In this document: in pieces, positions 1 through 6,004 of the stretch | Layout of the letters: each line of letters opens with the position of its first letter | Position numbering within the stretch: position 1 is the stretch's first letter | Origin: Chloroflexota bacterium | GTDB taxonomy: Bacteria > Chloroflexota > Anaerolineae > UBA7937 | DNA: 6,017 nt | Direction: 5' to 3' | Assembly: GCA_003453555.1 (NCBI GenBank) | Contig: DMLA01000074.1 | Coordinates: forward strand, 1 to 6,017 | The notes under the pieces: generated by a model | What the model saw: only the letters and a program-made list of their open reading frames with translations | Told to the model about the DNA's origin: nothing | The model's database searches: none | Translations under genes and position numbers: made by a program

Positions 1-1
1 G

Positions 2-913
2 GTGGGTCAGGCTACGTGGCTCGCCCGCACTACCCCCCCGGTCTTGAGCAACTGGGGGTTCTCCGGGGAAGCGCTCTTGCCTACCCTGGCCACCATCTCC
101 GTTCTCGCGGCGGGGACCATGTTCGCCATGTGGTTGGGAGAACTGATAGACGAGCAGGGGGTGGGGAACGGCATCTCCTTGATCATCTTTGGAGGCATAG
201 TGGCTCAGATCCCACAGCGGGTAGGGAGGGATCTGCGCACTAACGTCCCGGGGCTGATAGCCTTCGCCATCATCGGGGTGATCACCGTGGCGGGCATCGT
301 CGTCATCTATGAGGGACAAAGGCGGATCCCCGTGCAATACGGAAAGAGGGTCCGAGGGACTAAGATATACGGCGGACAGAGCACTCATATCCCCTTGCGG
401 GTCAACTCGGCGGGGATGATCCCCTTGATTTTCGCCTCCACTCTCCTCATCTTCCCCGGGGTGATCGCTGGCTACTTCCAGTATGTGGATAACGCCTTCA
501 TCTCGGGGGTGGCTACGGGGATCGTCAACGCTTTAGATACCCAGAGGGTCTTCTATTGGATATTCTATTTCTTCATGGTGGTGGGCTTCACCTACTTTTA
601 TACCGACATCATCTTCCAACAGCAGAATATCCCGGAGAGCCTGCAGCGTCAGGGTGGTTTCATCCCTGGCATCCGGCCCGGGGCTCGCACCGAGGAATAC
701 CTAAACCGGGTGCTGAGAAGGATCACCTTGGCCGGGGCGCTCTTCTTGGGGGCGGTGGCTGTGCTCCCTTATCTCGCCTCCAGGGTGACCCCCATGCAGA
801 CCATGATCATCACCAGCACCGGGCTCTTGATTGTGGTGGGGGTGGTGATAGATACGATGAAGCAACTAGAGGCTCAACTCCTGATGCGCCACTATGAGGG
901 GTTCTTGAGGTGA
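2..913 (+). CDS. secY: Protein translocase subunit SecY, C-terminal part (5' end outside window)
   Basis: SecY is the pore subunit of the SecYEG channel in the cytoplasmic membrane, which exports unfolded proteins and inserts membrane proteins. About 303 residues are present, against a usual ~420-440, so the N-terminus with TM1-3 and the plug lies upstream. The GTG at base 2 is only where the window opens, not a believable start. Visible landmarks (fragment numbering) are the TM4 segment AGTMFAMWLGE (~37-47), GNGISLIIFGGIVA of TM5 (~55-68), a hydrophobic TM6 (~84-103), and the cytoplasmic loop EGQRRIPVQYGKR (~104-116). These are followed by NSAGMIPLIFAS of TM7 (~135-146), TM8 (~183-204), the loop GGFIPGIRPG (~218-227) whose Arg225 matches the E. 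coli Arg357 important for SecA-driven transport, TM9 (~241-259) and TM10 (~265-284). The polar C-terminal tail is normal. The stop overlaps the adk start by four bases (GTGA), implying translational coupling. Confidence 0.97.
   Translation: MGQATWLARTTPPVLSNWGFSGEALLPTLATISVLAAGTMFAMWLGELIDEQGVGNGISLIIFGGIVAQIPQRVGRDLRTNVPGLIAFAIIGVITVAGIVVIYEGQRRIPVQYGKRVRGTKIYGGQSTHIPLRVNSAGMIPLIFASTLLIFPGVIAGYFQYVDNAFISGVATGIVNALDTQRVFYWIFYFFMVVGFTYFYTDIIFQQQNIPESLQRQGGFIPGIRPGARTEEYLNRVLRRITLAGALFLGAVAVLPYLASRVTPMQTMIITSTGLLIVVGVVIDTMKQLEAQLLMRHYEGFLR
896..901 (+). promoter_or_regulatory. Shine-Dalgarno site for adk, inside the end of secY
   Basis: GAGGGG lies within the last codons of secY, 8 bases ahead of the GTG at 910. 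It supports the GTG as the true adk start, which is also the only start giving the canonical N-terminus MNLVLLGPPG. Confidence 0.6.
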
Positions 914-1560
914 ACCTCGTCCTCCTGGGCCCACCGGGCGCCGGGAAGGGGACTCAGGCCGCTCTTCTCTCTCAAAGGCTGGGGATACCTCACGTGGCCT
1001 CGGGCGACCTCTTCCGGGAAGCGATGAAGAAGGGGACGGGATGGGGGAAAGAGGCCCAATCATATATAGATCTTGGAGTATTGGTCCCCGACGAGGTGAC
1101 CAACGCCATGATCGAGGAGCGGTTGAAGGAGCCCGATTGCGCCAAAGGGGTGATCCTCGATGGCTTCCCCCGCACCATAGAGCAGGCCCGGGCCTTGGAG
1201 GGTATCCTGGCTGAGAGGGGGGAAAAGATAGATAGGGTGCTCGTCATCCAGGTTTCAGAGGACACCTTGATCGAGCGGTTGTCTGGCCGGCGGACCTGCC
1301 GCCGATGCCAAGCCAACTACCACCTACTCTTTAACCCTCCTCAGAAGGAAGGGGTATGCGATAGGTGCGGTGGAGATCTCTATCAGCGCTCCGACGACAA
1401 AGAAGAGACGGTGAGAAGAAGGTTTCGGGTTTATACTGAGGAGACCGCTCCCCTCATAGACTACTATCGCCGCCAGGGGCTCTTGACGGAGATCGATGGG
1501 GAGCGGGGGATAGAAGGTGTTCAAGGGAAGATCCTTTCAGCCCTCTCTCTATCTCCATGA
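910..1560 (+). CDS. adk: Adenylate kinase, long form with zinc-type LID
   Basis: Cytosolic adenylate kinase catalyses ATP + AMP = 2 ADP and keeps the adenylate pool balanced. The 216-residue length is typical of the long bacterial form. The P-loop GPPGAGKGT is at 7-15. The AMP-binding region follows, with SGDLFR (31-36, Arg36) and the DGFPRT motif at 84-89 (Arg88). The LID domain (~125-163) carries Cys130-x2-Cys133 and Cys150-x2-Cys153, the four-cysteine set that binds structural zinc in Gram-positive and many thermophilic enzymes. Arginines around 127-128 and 169-171 fit the usual phosphate-binding positions. The start is GTG, overlapping the secY stop by four bases; the stop in turn overlaps the map start (ATGA). 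The secY-adk-map order is standard in the spc operon. No key residue appears missing. Confidence 0.97.
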   Translation: MNLVLLGPPGAGKGTQAALLSQRLGIPHVASGDLFREAMKKGTGWGKEAQSYIDLGVLVPDEVTNAMIEERLKEPDCAKGVILDGFPRTIEQARALEGILAERGEKIDRVLVIQVSEDTLIERLSGRRTCRRCQANYHLLFNPPQKEGVCDRCGGDLYQRSDDKEETVRRRFRVYTEETAPLIDYYRRQGLLTEIDGERGIEGVQGKILSALSLSP

Positions 1561-2303
1561 TCGTTTTGAAGAGTTCCTGGGAGTTAGCCCGCATGCGGGA
1601 AGCGGGCAGGATCGTGGCCCAGGCCTTGGCCTATCTCGTGGAGCGGATTAGGCCGGGGATGGCCACGAGAGAACTGGATCTTCTAACCGAAGCGTTTATA
1701 AACCGCAAAGGGGGGGTTCCCTCCTTCAAAGGGTATCGAGGGTTTCCGGCCTCCCTCTGCGTCTCGGTGAATGAGGAGGTGGTCCATGGCATCCCGGGGC
1801 CGCGCATCCTCAAAGAAGGGGATATCGTGAGTCTGGACATCGGAGTGATCTATAAAGGCTACCAAGGAGATGCGGCCCTGACTGTGGGTGTGGGAGAGAT
1901 AAGTGAGGAGGCCAAGGATCTGATCGCCACGGCCCGGGGAGCGCTCTTAGCCGGTATGGCCCAGGCCCGGGATGGTTTGCATGTGGGGGACATCTCTTGG
2001 GCTATTCAGCAGTATGCCGAGTCTCGGGGCTACTCGGTGGTGCGCGAGTATACGGGGCATGGGATCGGGCGGCAGATGCATGAGGATCCCCAGGTGCCGA
2101 ACTTCGGGCAGCCTGGTCGAGGGCCGGCCCTGAAGGCAGGGATGACCCTGGCTCTGGAGCCTATGGTCAATGTTGGTGGCTATCTCACCCGAATCCGAGA
2201 CGACAACTGGACGGTGGTCACCGACAATGGGAAACTCTCGGCCCACTTTGAACATACTATAGCCATTAGGCAAGGGGAGCCGGAGATTTTGACGGTTCTG
2301 TAG
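1557..2303 (+). CDS. map: Methionine aminopeptidase, type I
   Basis: This cytosolic metalloenzyme removes the initiator methionine from nascent proteins whose second residue is small. At 248 residues it has the length of a minimal type Ia enzyme with the pita-bread fold and no N-terminal zinc or SH3-binding extension. The five metal ligands are visible: Asp94 (SLDIG), Asp105 (QGD), His168 (TGHGIG), Glu201 (ALEPMVN) and Glu232 (FEHTI). His77 (VVHGIP), His175 and Trp218 match the conserved active-site residues equivalent to E. coli His79, His178 and Trp221. The N-terminus MIVLKSSWELARMREAG is canonical for the family, so the ATG at 1557 is the right start even though I see no Shine-Dalgarno before it. 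The start overlaps the adk stop (ATGA), so ribosomes probably re-initiate there. It is followed after 11 bases by rpmJ rather than by infA. Confidence 0.97.
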   Translation: MIVLKSSWELARMREAGRIVAQALAYLVERIRPGMATRELDLLTEAFINRKGGVPSFKGYRGFPASLCVSVNEEVVHGIPGPRILKEGDIVSLDIGVIYKGYQGDAALTVGVGEISEEAKDLIATARGALLAGMAQARDGLHVGDISWAIQQYAESRGYSVVREYTGHGIGRQMHEDPQVPNFGQPGRGPALKAGMTLALEPMVNVGGYLTRIRDDNWTVVTDNGKLSAHFEHTIAIRQGEPEILTVL

Positions 2304-2304
2304 G

Positions 2305-2310
2305 GGTGAT
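2305..2310 (+). promoter_or_regulatory. Shine-Dalgarno site for rpmJ (GGTGAT type)
   Basis: GGTGAT, preceded by GG, sits just after the map stop and ends 4 bases before the rpmJ ATG. It pairs with the 5'-extended part of the anti-Shine-Dalgarno (the GGTGAT half of AAGGAGGTGAT), and supports the small ORF behind it being translated. Confidence 0.55.
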
Positions 2311-2314
2311 TCAT

Positions 2315-2431
2315 ATGAAAGTTAGACCATCGGTGAAGGTTCGGTGCGAGCATTGCAAAATCGTGAAGCGCAAAGGGGTTGTGCGGGTGATCTGCAAGAA
2401 CCCGAAGCATAAGCAGAGGCAAGGAAAGTGA
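2315..2431 (+). CDS. rpmJ: 50S ribosomal protein L36 (bL36), zinc-binding form
   Basis: L36 is the smallest protein of the large ribosomal subunit and binds 23S rRNA. Translation from the ATG at 2315 gives 38 residues, beginning MKVRPSVKVRCEHCKIVKRK and ending HKQRQGK before TGA. The family norm is 37-38 residues. The zinc ligands of the C+ form are all present: Cys11, Cys14, Cys27 and His32 (C-x2-C-x12-C-x4-H). The gene is short enough to be dropped by length-filtered gene calling. It sits 11 bases after map and 15 bases before rpsM. This is its normal position, except that infA, which often precedes it, is absent. A GGTGAT ribosome-binding site supports the start. Confidence 0.97.
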   Translation: MKVRPSVKVRCEHCKIVKRKGVVRVICKNPKHKQRQGK

Positions 2432-2446
2432 TGGGGGAGGTAGGAG

Positions 2447-2830
2447 ATGGCTAGGATCGCAGGAGTGGACCTGCCCCGCAACGAAAGGGTGGAGGTCGGG
2501 CTGACTCGTATCTATGGGATCGGCAGGAGTTCCAGCCAAAAGGTCTTGGCTGGGGCGAAGGTGGATCCCAACGCTAGGGTGAGGGACCTGGCCGAAGATG
2601 AGGTCACCCGGATCCGCTCTATCATCGATGCAGAGTATAAAGTGGAGGGCGATCTTCGCCGAGAGGTGACCCAGAACATAAAAAGGCTGCAAGAGATCGG
2701 CTGCTACAGGGGGATTCGCCATCGGCGCAACCTCCCGGTTCGGGGGCAGCGTACTAGGACTAACGCCCGCACCAAGCGGGGGCCCAGAAAGACGGTGGCT
2801 GGCCGTCGCCGGGCCCGGGCCAAGAAGTAA
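2447..2830 (+). CDS. rpsM: 30S ribosomal protein S13 (uS13)
   Basis: S13 sits in the head of the 30S subunit, contacts 16S rRNA and L5 across the inter-subunit bridge, and touches P-site tRNA with its basic tail. The 127-residue protein starts MARIAGVDLPRNERVEVGL, typical of the family. It contains the helix-turn IYGIGRSSS (22-30), the motif GCYRGIRHRRNLPVRGQRTR (85-104) and TNARTKRGPRKT (105-116), and ends in an Arg/Lys-rich tail (119-127). The start ATG is preceded by GGGAGGT at 2435-2441, spaced 5 bases. It is the first gene of the classical alpha operon (rpsM-rpsK-rpsD-rpoA-rplQ). There is no room ahead of it for the structured S4-binding leader known from E. coli. Confidence 0.98.
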   Translation: MARIAGVDLPRNERVEVGLTRIYGIGRSSSQKVLAGAKVDPNARVRDLAEDEVTRIRSIIDAEYKVEGDLRREVTQNIKRLQEIGCYRGIRHRRNLPVRGQRTRTNARTKRGPRKTVAGRRRARAKK

Positions 2831-2883
2831 GAACTTCTGTTGGCTCCAGGCTAGTCTTATCTCTCGCTGGAAAGGAGATACAA
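2831..2883 (+). other. Longest intergenic spacer (rpsM-rpsK), with rpsK ribosome-binding site
   Basis: This 53-base spacer is the longest non-coding stretch in the window. Its 3' end carries AAAGGAGA (2871-2878), a strong Shine-Dalgarno well placed for the rpsK ATG at 2884. The remaining ~40 bases, pyrimidine-rich in the middle, contain a weak CCAG/CTGG pairing. I see no convincing stem-loop terminator, no U-tract and no well-spaced -35/-10 pair. Confidence 0.5.
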
Positions 2884-3279
2884 ATGGTGCGCAGGAAGAC
2901 CGCACGGCGGAGGCCGAGGCGGGAGAAGAGGAACGTACCTCACGCCCGGGCCCACATCCATGCCACTTTCAATAACACCATCATCACCTTCACCGACCAG
3001 GCCGGCGATGTGCTCCTTTGGGGTAGCGCAGGGACGGTAGGGTTCAAAGGCTCTCGCAAGAGCACCCCTTACGCTGCCCAGATGGCAGCCCAAGCCACGG
3101 CTAAGCAGGCGATGGATTATGGGGTAAGGGAGGTAGATATTTTGGTCAAGGGGCCTGGCCCAGGACGGGAGGCGGCCATTCGCTCCTTGCAGGCCGCAGG
3201 GTTGAAGGTGAGGTCGATAACTGACGTGACCCCCATCCCCCATAATGGCTGCCGGCCTCCCAAGAAGCGGAGGGTCTAA
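2884..3279 (+). CDS. rpsK: 30S ribosomal protein S11 (uS11)
   Basis: S11 lies on the platform of the 30S subunit and helps shape the mRNA exit (Shine-Dalgarno) region and contacts to helix 45. The 131-residue length is normal. A basic N-terminal extension (MVRRKTARRRPRREKR, 1-16) is followed by the conserved HIHATFNNTIITFTD (24-38). Next come GSRKSTPYAAQMAAQ (56-70), the KGPGPGRE loop (89-96) and the C-terminal TPIPHNGCRPPKKRRV (116-131). The Asn121-Gly122 pair in that tail corresponds to the Asn-Gly known to form isoaspartate in E. coli S11. The start is well supported by an upstream GGAG. It follows rpsM after 53 bases and precedes rpsD by 15. Confidence 0.98.
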   Translation: MVRRKTARRRPRREKRNVPHARAHIHATFNNTIITFTDQAGDVLLWGSAGTVGFKGSRKSTPYAAQMAAQATAKQAMDYGVREVDILVKGPGPGREAAIRSLQAAGLKVRSITDVTPIPHNGCRPPKKRRV

Positions 3280-3285
3280 TACTTC

Positions 3286-3290
3286 GGAGG
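3286..3290 (+). promoter_or_regulatory. Shine-Dalgarno site deciding the rpsD start
   Basis: GGAGG ends 1 base before the ATG at 3292 and 4 bases before the adjoining in-frame ATG at 3295. Only the second is at a workable distance, and it gives the family N-terminus MARYRGP. I therefore place the rpsD start at 3295. Confidence 0.65.
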
Positions 3291-3294
3291 TATG

Positions 3295-3930
3295 ATGGCG
3301 AGATATAGAGGGCCGGTGTGTAAGTTATGTCGTCGAGAGGGGCAGAAACTCTTCCTGAAGGGAGAACGGTGCTTCACCCCTAAGTGTGCCATGGAGCGAC
3401 GGTCTTACCCGGCGGGCATACACGGTAGGCGGAGCCAATTCCGGCGACGAGTGTCGGAATATGGGACGCAGTTGCGGGAGAAACAGAAGGCTAAACGGAT
3501 CTACGGTATCTTGGAGAGACAGTTCCGCCGCTACTTCGAGGAGGCTGAGCGGCGCCCGGGGCTCACCGGTCTCAACCTCTTGAAGATGCTCGAGACCAGG
3601 CTAGACAATGTCGTCTATCGCTTGGGCTTAGCCTCTTCCCGATCCCAGGCTCGACAACTGGTGCGCCACGGCCATTTCAGCGTCAACGGGCGGAAAACAA
3701 ACATCCCCTCCTACCTAGTTCGCCTGGGTGATGAGATAGCGGTGCGAGAGAGATCCAAGGAGATGACCTACTTTCGGGATGTGGCCCAGAGGCTAGGAGA
3801 GAGGCCTCTTCCTGAATGGTTGAGCCTGGATGAGGAGACCCTATCAGCGCGGGTCTTGGCTTTCCCATCTAGGGATGATGTGGAGATCCCCCTCTCGGAG
3901 CAGTTGATCGTGGAATATTATAGTCGGTAG
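3295..3930 (+). CDS. rpsD: 30S ribosomal protein S4 (uS4), zinc-binding form
   Basis: S4 is a primary 16S rRNA-binding protein that starts 30S assembly and contributes to decoding fidelity. From the ATG at 3295 it is 211 residues long. The N-terminus is MARYRGPVCKLCRREG. Cys9, Cys12, Cys26 and Cys31 form the metal-binding set seen in Thermus-type S4, which E. coli S4 has lost. The arginine-rich stretch HGRRSQFRRRVSEYG (43-57) is typical. The S4 RNA-binding fold spans about residues 98-165, with the core MLETRLDNVVYRLG (98-111), SRSQARQLVRHGHF (115-128) and the VNGRKTNIPSYLVRLGD turn (130-146). An upstream tandem ATG at 3292 would add one Met and is too close to the Shine-Dalgarno. In E. coli, S4 is the autoregulator of the alpha operon, but no equivalent leader is seen here. 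Confidence 0.97.
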   Translation: MARYRGPVCKLCRREGQKLFLKGERCFTPKCAMERRSYPAGIHGRRSQFRRRVSEYGTQLREKQKAKRIYGILERQFRRYFEEAERRPGLTGLNLLKMLETRLDNVVYRLGLASSRSQARQLVRHGHFSVNGRKTNIPSYLVRLGDEIAVRERSKEMTYFRDVAQRLGERPLPEWLSLDEETLSARVLAFPSRDDVEIPLSEQLIVEYYSR

Positions 3931-3938
3931 TTCTCTCC

Positions 3939-3947
3939 AAAGGAGGT
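3939..3947 (+). promoter_or_regulatory. Strong Shine-Dalgarno site for the TTG-started rpoA
   Basis: AAAGGAGGT is a near-perfect complement of the 16S rRNA 3' end. The GGAGG core ends 8 bases before the TTG at 3955 and 11 before the next TTG at 3958, so it favours 3955. The strong site plausibly compensates for the weak TTG start codon. Confidence 0.75.
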
Positions 3948-3954
3948 TGTAGTT

Positions 3955-4902
3955 TTGTTGGATCTAGTTCTTCCCAAAGTAGAGTGTGAGGCTTCTTCTA
4001 AGAACTACGGGAAGTTCATCATCGGCCCACTGGAGACGGGATACGGCATCACTTTGGCCAATGCCCTAAGGAGGGTGCTACTTTCTTCCTTACCTGGAGC
4101 GGCGGTAACTTCTATCAAAGTGAATGGCATCCATCACGAGTTCTCGCCCCTCCCTCATGTCAAAGAGGATACCATGGCCCTCATTTTGAACGTGAAGCAG
4201 ATTAGGTTTAGGCTTCACACCGATGGCCCGGTGCGCCTCTATCTATCTAAGAGGGGAGAAGGGGTGCTTACCGCCGGGAATATAGAGTGTCCCAGCGACG
4301 TGGAGATCATCAACCCTGCTCTAAAACTGGCGACGCTCGCTTCCGATGAGGCTCGTCTGGAGATGGAGTTGGTTGTGGAACGGGGTCGGGGGTATTCCCC
4401 CAGCGAGGAGCGAGGGAAGTTACCCATCGGGGAGTTGCCGGTGGATGCCATCTTCAGCCCGGTGCGCAGGGTGGCGTACCATGTGGGGCGTGTCCGCGTC
4501 GGCCCGGTGACCGATTTCGATGAACTGGTGATGGAGATATGGACCGATGGCAGCATCCGGCCGGAGGAGGCGTTAAGCACGGCTGCCCAGATCCTGGCCC
4601 GCCACTTGGCCCTCATCGTCGATTACGGCGGCTTGGTGGTGGAGGGGGTGGAAGAGGTCGAAGAGGCGATCCCACCTCGGATCTACGAGAAGCCCATAGA
4701 GGATCTGGACCTCTCGGTACGGGCCTTCAACTGCTTGAAACGAGCGGGGCTCACCAAGGTGGGTGAGATCCTGGAGAGGCTCCAGAAGGGGGACGAGGAG
4801 ATGATGGCCATCCGGAACTTCGGCAAGAAGTCCCTCGATGAACTTAAGGAGACGTTGGACGAGAGAGGCTTCTTGGCCCTTATTGAGGAGAGGGCCTCAT
4901 GA
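3955..4902 (+). CDS. rpoA: DNA-directed RNA polymerase subunit alpha
   Basis: Alpha dimerises to nucleate assembly of RNA polymerase, and its C-terminal domain contacts UP-element DNA and activators. The protein is 315 residues, a usual length. The N-terminal domain (~1-230) shows DLVLPKVEC (3-11), the GYGITLANALRRVLLSSLPG block (29-48) with the Arg pair needed for assembly, and VDAIFSPVRRVAYHV (163-177). A linker (~231-245) leads to the C-terminal domain (~246-310). There Arg256 and Asn259 (SVRAFNCL) match the DNA-contacting E. coli Arg265 and Asn268, and NFGKKSLDEL (288-297) matches the conserved GKKS loop. No ATG or GTG lies between the upstream rpsD stop and the conserved N-terminus. The start must therefore be TTG at 3955 (TTG TTG in tandem), behind a strong Shine-Dalgarno. 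The stop overlaps rplQ by four bases (ATGA). Confidence 0.97.
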   Translation: MLDLVLPKVECEASSKNYGKFIIGPLETGYGITLANALRRVLLSSLPGAAVTSIKVNGIHHEFSPLPHVKEDTMALILNVKQIRFRLHTDGPVRLYLSKRGEGVLTAGNIECPSDVEIINPALKLATLASDEARLEMELVVERGRGYSPSEERGKLPIGELPVDAIFSPVRRVAYHVGRVRVGPVTDFDELVMEIWTDGSIRPEEALSTAAQILARHLALIVDYGGLVVEGVEEVEEAIPPRIYEKPIEDLDLSVRAFNCLKRAGLTKVGEILERLQKGDEEMMAIRNFGKKSLDELKETLDERGFLALIEERAS

Positions 4903-5252
4903 GGCATCGAGTGGCCGGCCGTCGGCTCAAGCGCTCCCGAGGACATAGGCGCGCCCTCTTCCGGAACCTCATGACCGAACTCTTTCGGCATGGAAGGGTC
5001 CGCACCACCGAGGCGAAGGCCAAGGCTGTGCGAGGGGAAGCGGAGAGGCTGATAACCCTGGCCAAGCGAGGAGATCTCCACGCCCGGAGGCAGGTGTTGC
5101 GCACTGTCAGCGATGCCCAGATAGTGAAAAGGCTCTTTGACGAGATCGCACCTCGTTACCAAGAGCGGCCAGGGGGGTATACACGGCTGGTGAAACTGGG
5201 TCCCCGCTTGGGGGACGCAGCGCCTATGGTGATTTTGGAACTGGTCGAGTAG
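4899..5252 (+). CDS. rplQ: 50S ribosomal protein L17 (bL17)
   Basis: L17 is a bacterial-specific large-subunit protein near the polypeptide exit tunnel. The 117-residue protein begins MRHRVAGRRLKRSRGHRRAL. It shows the family markers RNLMTELFRHGRVRTTEAKAK (22-42) and the C-terminal RPGGYTRLVKLGPR (90-103) and GDAAPMVILELVE (105-117). Length matches the short form (110-120) without the extended tail of some phyla. The ATG overlaps the rpoA stop, and GAGGAG at 4885-4890 inside rpoA is correctly spaced, so both coupling and direct initiation are possible. rpoA-rplQ is the near-universal end of the alpha operon; here the run continues into truA after 5 bases. Confidence 0.98.
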   Translation: MRHRVAGRRLKRSRGHRRALFRNLMTELFRHGRVRTTEAKAKAVRGEAERLITLAKRGDLHARRQVLRTVSDAQIVKRLFDEIAPRYQERPGGYTRLVKLGPRLGDAAPMVILELVE

Positions 5253-5257
5253 CAGAA

Positions 5258-6004
5258 ATGCACCTTGGAGCCGTAGTGGAATACGATGGCACACGGTATG
5301 CCGGCTTTCAGAGGCAGAAAAGGGAGATAACGATTCAGGAAGAGATAGAAAAGGCTCTCGCCTCAGTGACGCAAGAGCAAACCAAAATTGTGGGAGCGGG
5401 ACGGACGGACGCTGGCGTTCACGCCACCGGTCAGGTGATCGGTTTCTCCACCGGTTGGAAGAGGCCCCTTTCGGAGTTACAGAGGGCCCTAAACGCCCTT
5501 TTGCCCTTTGATATAGCGATCCTTGAACTCTCGGAAGTACCCCTGGATTTCCACGCTCGTAAGAGCGCCCTGAGTCGCAGATATCGGTACACCATTTTCA
5601 ATCGACCTGTGCGTTCGCCCCTATCCCGGCTCTATGCCCATCACTGGGTGGGGGAGTTAGATCTAGAGGCCATGAAGGAAGCCCTGGGGTCCTTGATCGG
5701 AGTCCACGACTTCGCCTCATTCGGCCGGGCTCGGCCAGGTGGAAGCACGATGCGCGAGATGCTAGAGGTCGATTGCCAAAGAGAAGGGGACTACATCTAT
5801 ATCGATCTCGTGGCCAACGCCTTCCTGAAGCGGATGGTGCGTAGCATTGTGGGCACGTTGCTCCTTGTGGGGCGGGGAGAAGTGAGCCCCCAGGGGTTCA
5901 AAGAGGTCTTGGAGGCGAAGGATAGGAGCCGAGCGGGGGATCTCCTCCCCGCCCATGGGCTCTGCCTTACTCAGGTGAGTTATCCCCGGCGGTATGCGAT
6001 ATGA
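5258..6004 (+). CDS. truA: tRNA pseudouridine(38-40) synthase TruA
   Basis: TruA converts uridines 38-40 in the anticodon stem-loop of many tRNAs to pseudouridine. The protein has 248 residues, a normal length. The N-terminus AVVEYDGTRYAGFQRQ (5-20) is typical. The catalytic aspartate is Asp51 in GAGRTDAGVHATGQV (46-60). ALSRRYRYTIFN (104-115) holds the conserved active-site tyrosine, Tyr109. GVHDFASFGR (148-157) and ANAFLKRMVRSIVGTLL (186-202) are the other family blocks. The ATG lies 5 bases after the rplQ stop with no clear Shine-Dalgarno, so translation probably depends on ribosomes finishing rplQ. The stop overlaps the rplM start by four bases (ATGA). The rplQ-truA-rplM-rpsI arrangement is known in several phyla, including Firmicutes and Chloroflexota. 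Confidence 0.97.
   Translation: MHLGAVVEYDGTRYAGFQRQKREITIQEEIEKALASVTQEQTKIVGAGRTDAGVHATGQVIGFSTGWKRPLSELQRALNALLPFDIAILELSEVPLDFHARKSALSRRYRYTIFNRPVRSPLSRLYAHHWVGELDLEAMKEALGSLIGVHDFASFGRARPGGSTMREMLEVDCQREGDYIYIDLVANAFLKRMVRSIVGTLLLVGRGEVSPQGFKEVLEAKDRSRAGDLLPAHGLCLTQVSYPRRYAI

Noticed and set aside
556..897. 113-codon + strand frame inside secY
   Set aside because: It overlaps SecY TM8-TM10 in another frame. The Gly/His-rich translation has no family features.
2431..2454. ATG overlapping the rpmJ stop, opening a 7-codon frame into rpsM
   Set aside because: It reads only MGEVGDG before a stop, and the bases are better explained as the purine-rich Shine-Dalgarno of rpsM.
2840..2862. Possible promoter (TTGGCT ... 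TTATCT) in the rpsM-rpsK spacer
   Set aside because: The two elements are only ~11 bases apart and match consensus poorly; not supportable.
2843..2870. Possible hairpin terminator after rpsM
   Set aside because: Only a 4-base CCAG/CTGG pairing with a long loop and no T-tract; operon continuity argues against termination here.
2180..2905. 241-codon open frame on the minus strand across the end of map, rpmJ and rpsM
   Set aside because: It lies antisense to three genes with unmistakable family sequences, its translation has no recognisable motif, and it is Pro/Ser/Leu-rich as expected for a GC-rich shadow frame.
4683..5294. 203-codon open frame on the minus strand across rpoA and rplQ
   Set aside because: It is antisense to the conserved alpha C-terminal domain and L17, and shows no ribosome-binding site or family motif.
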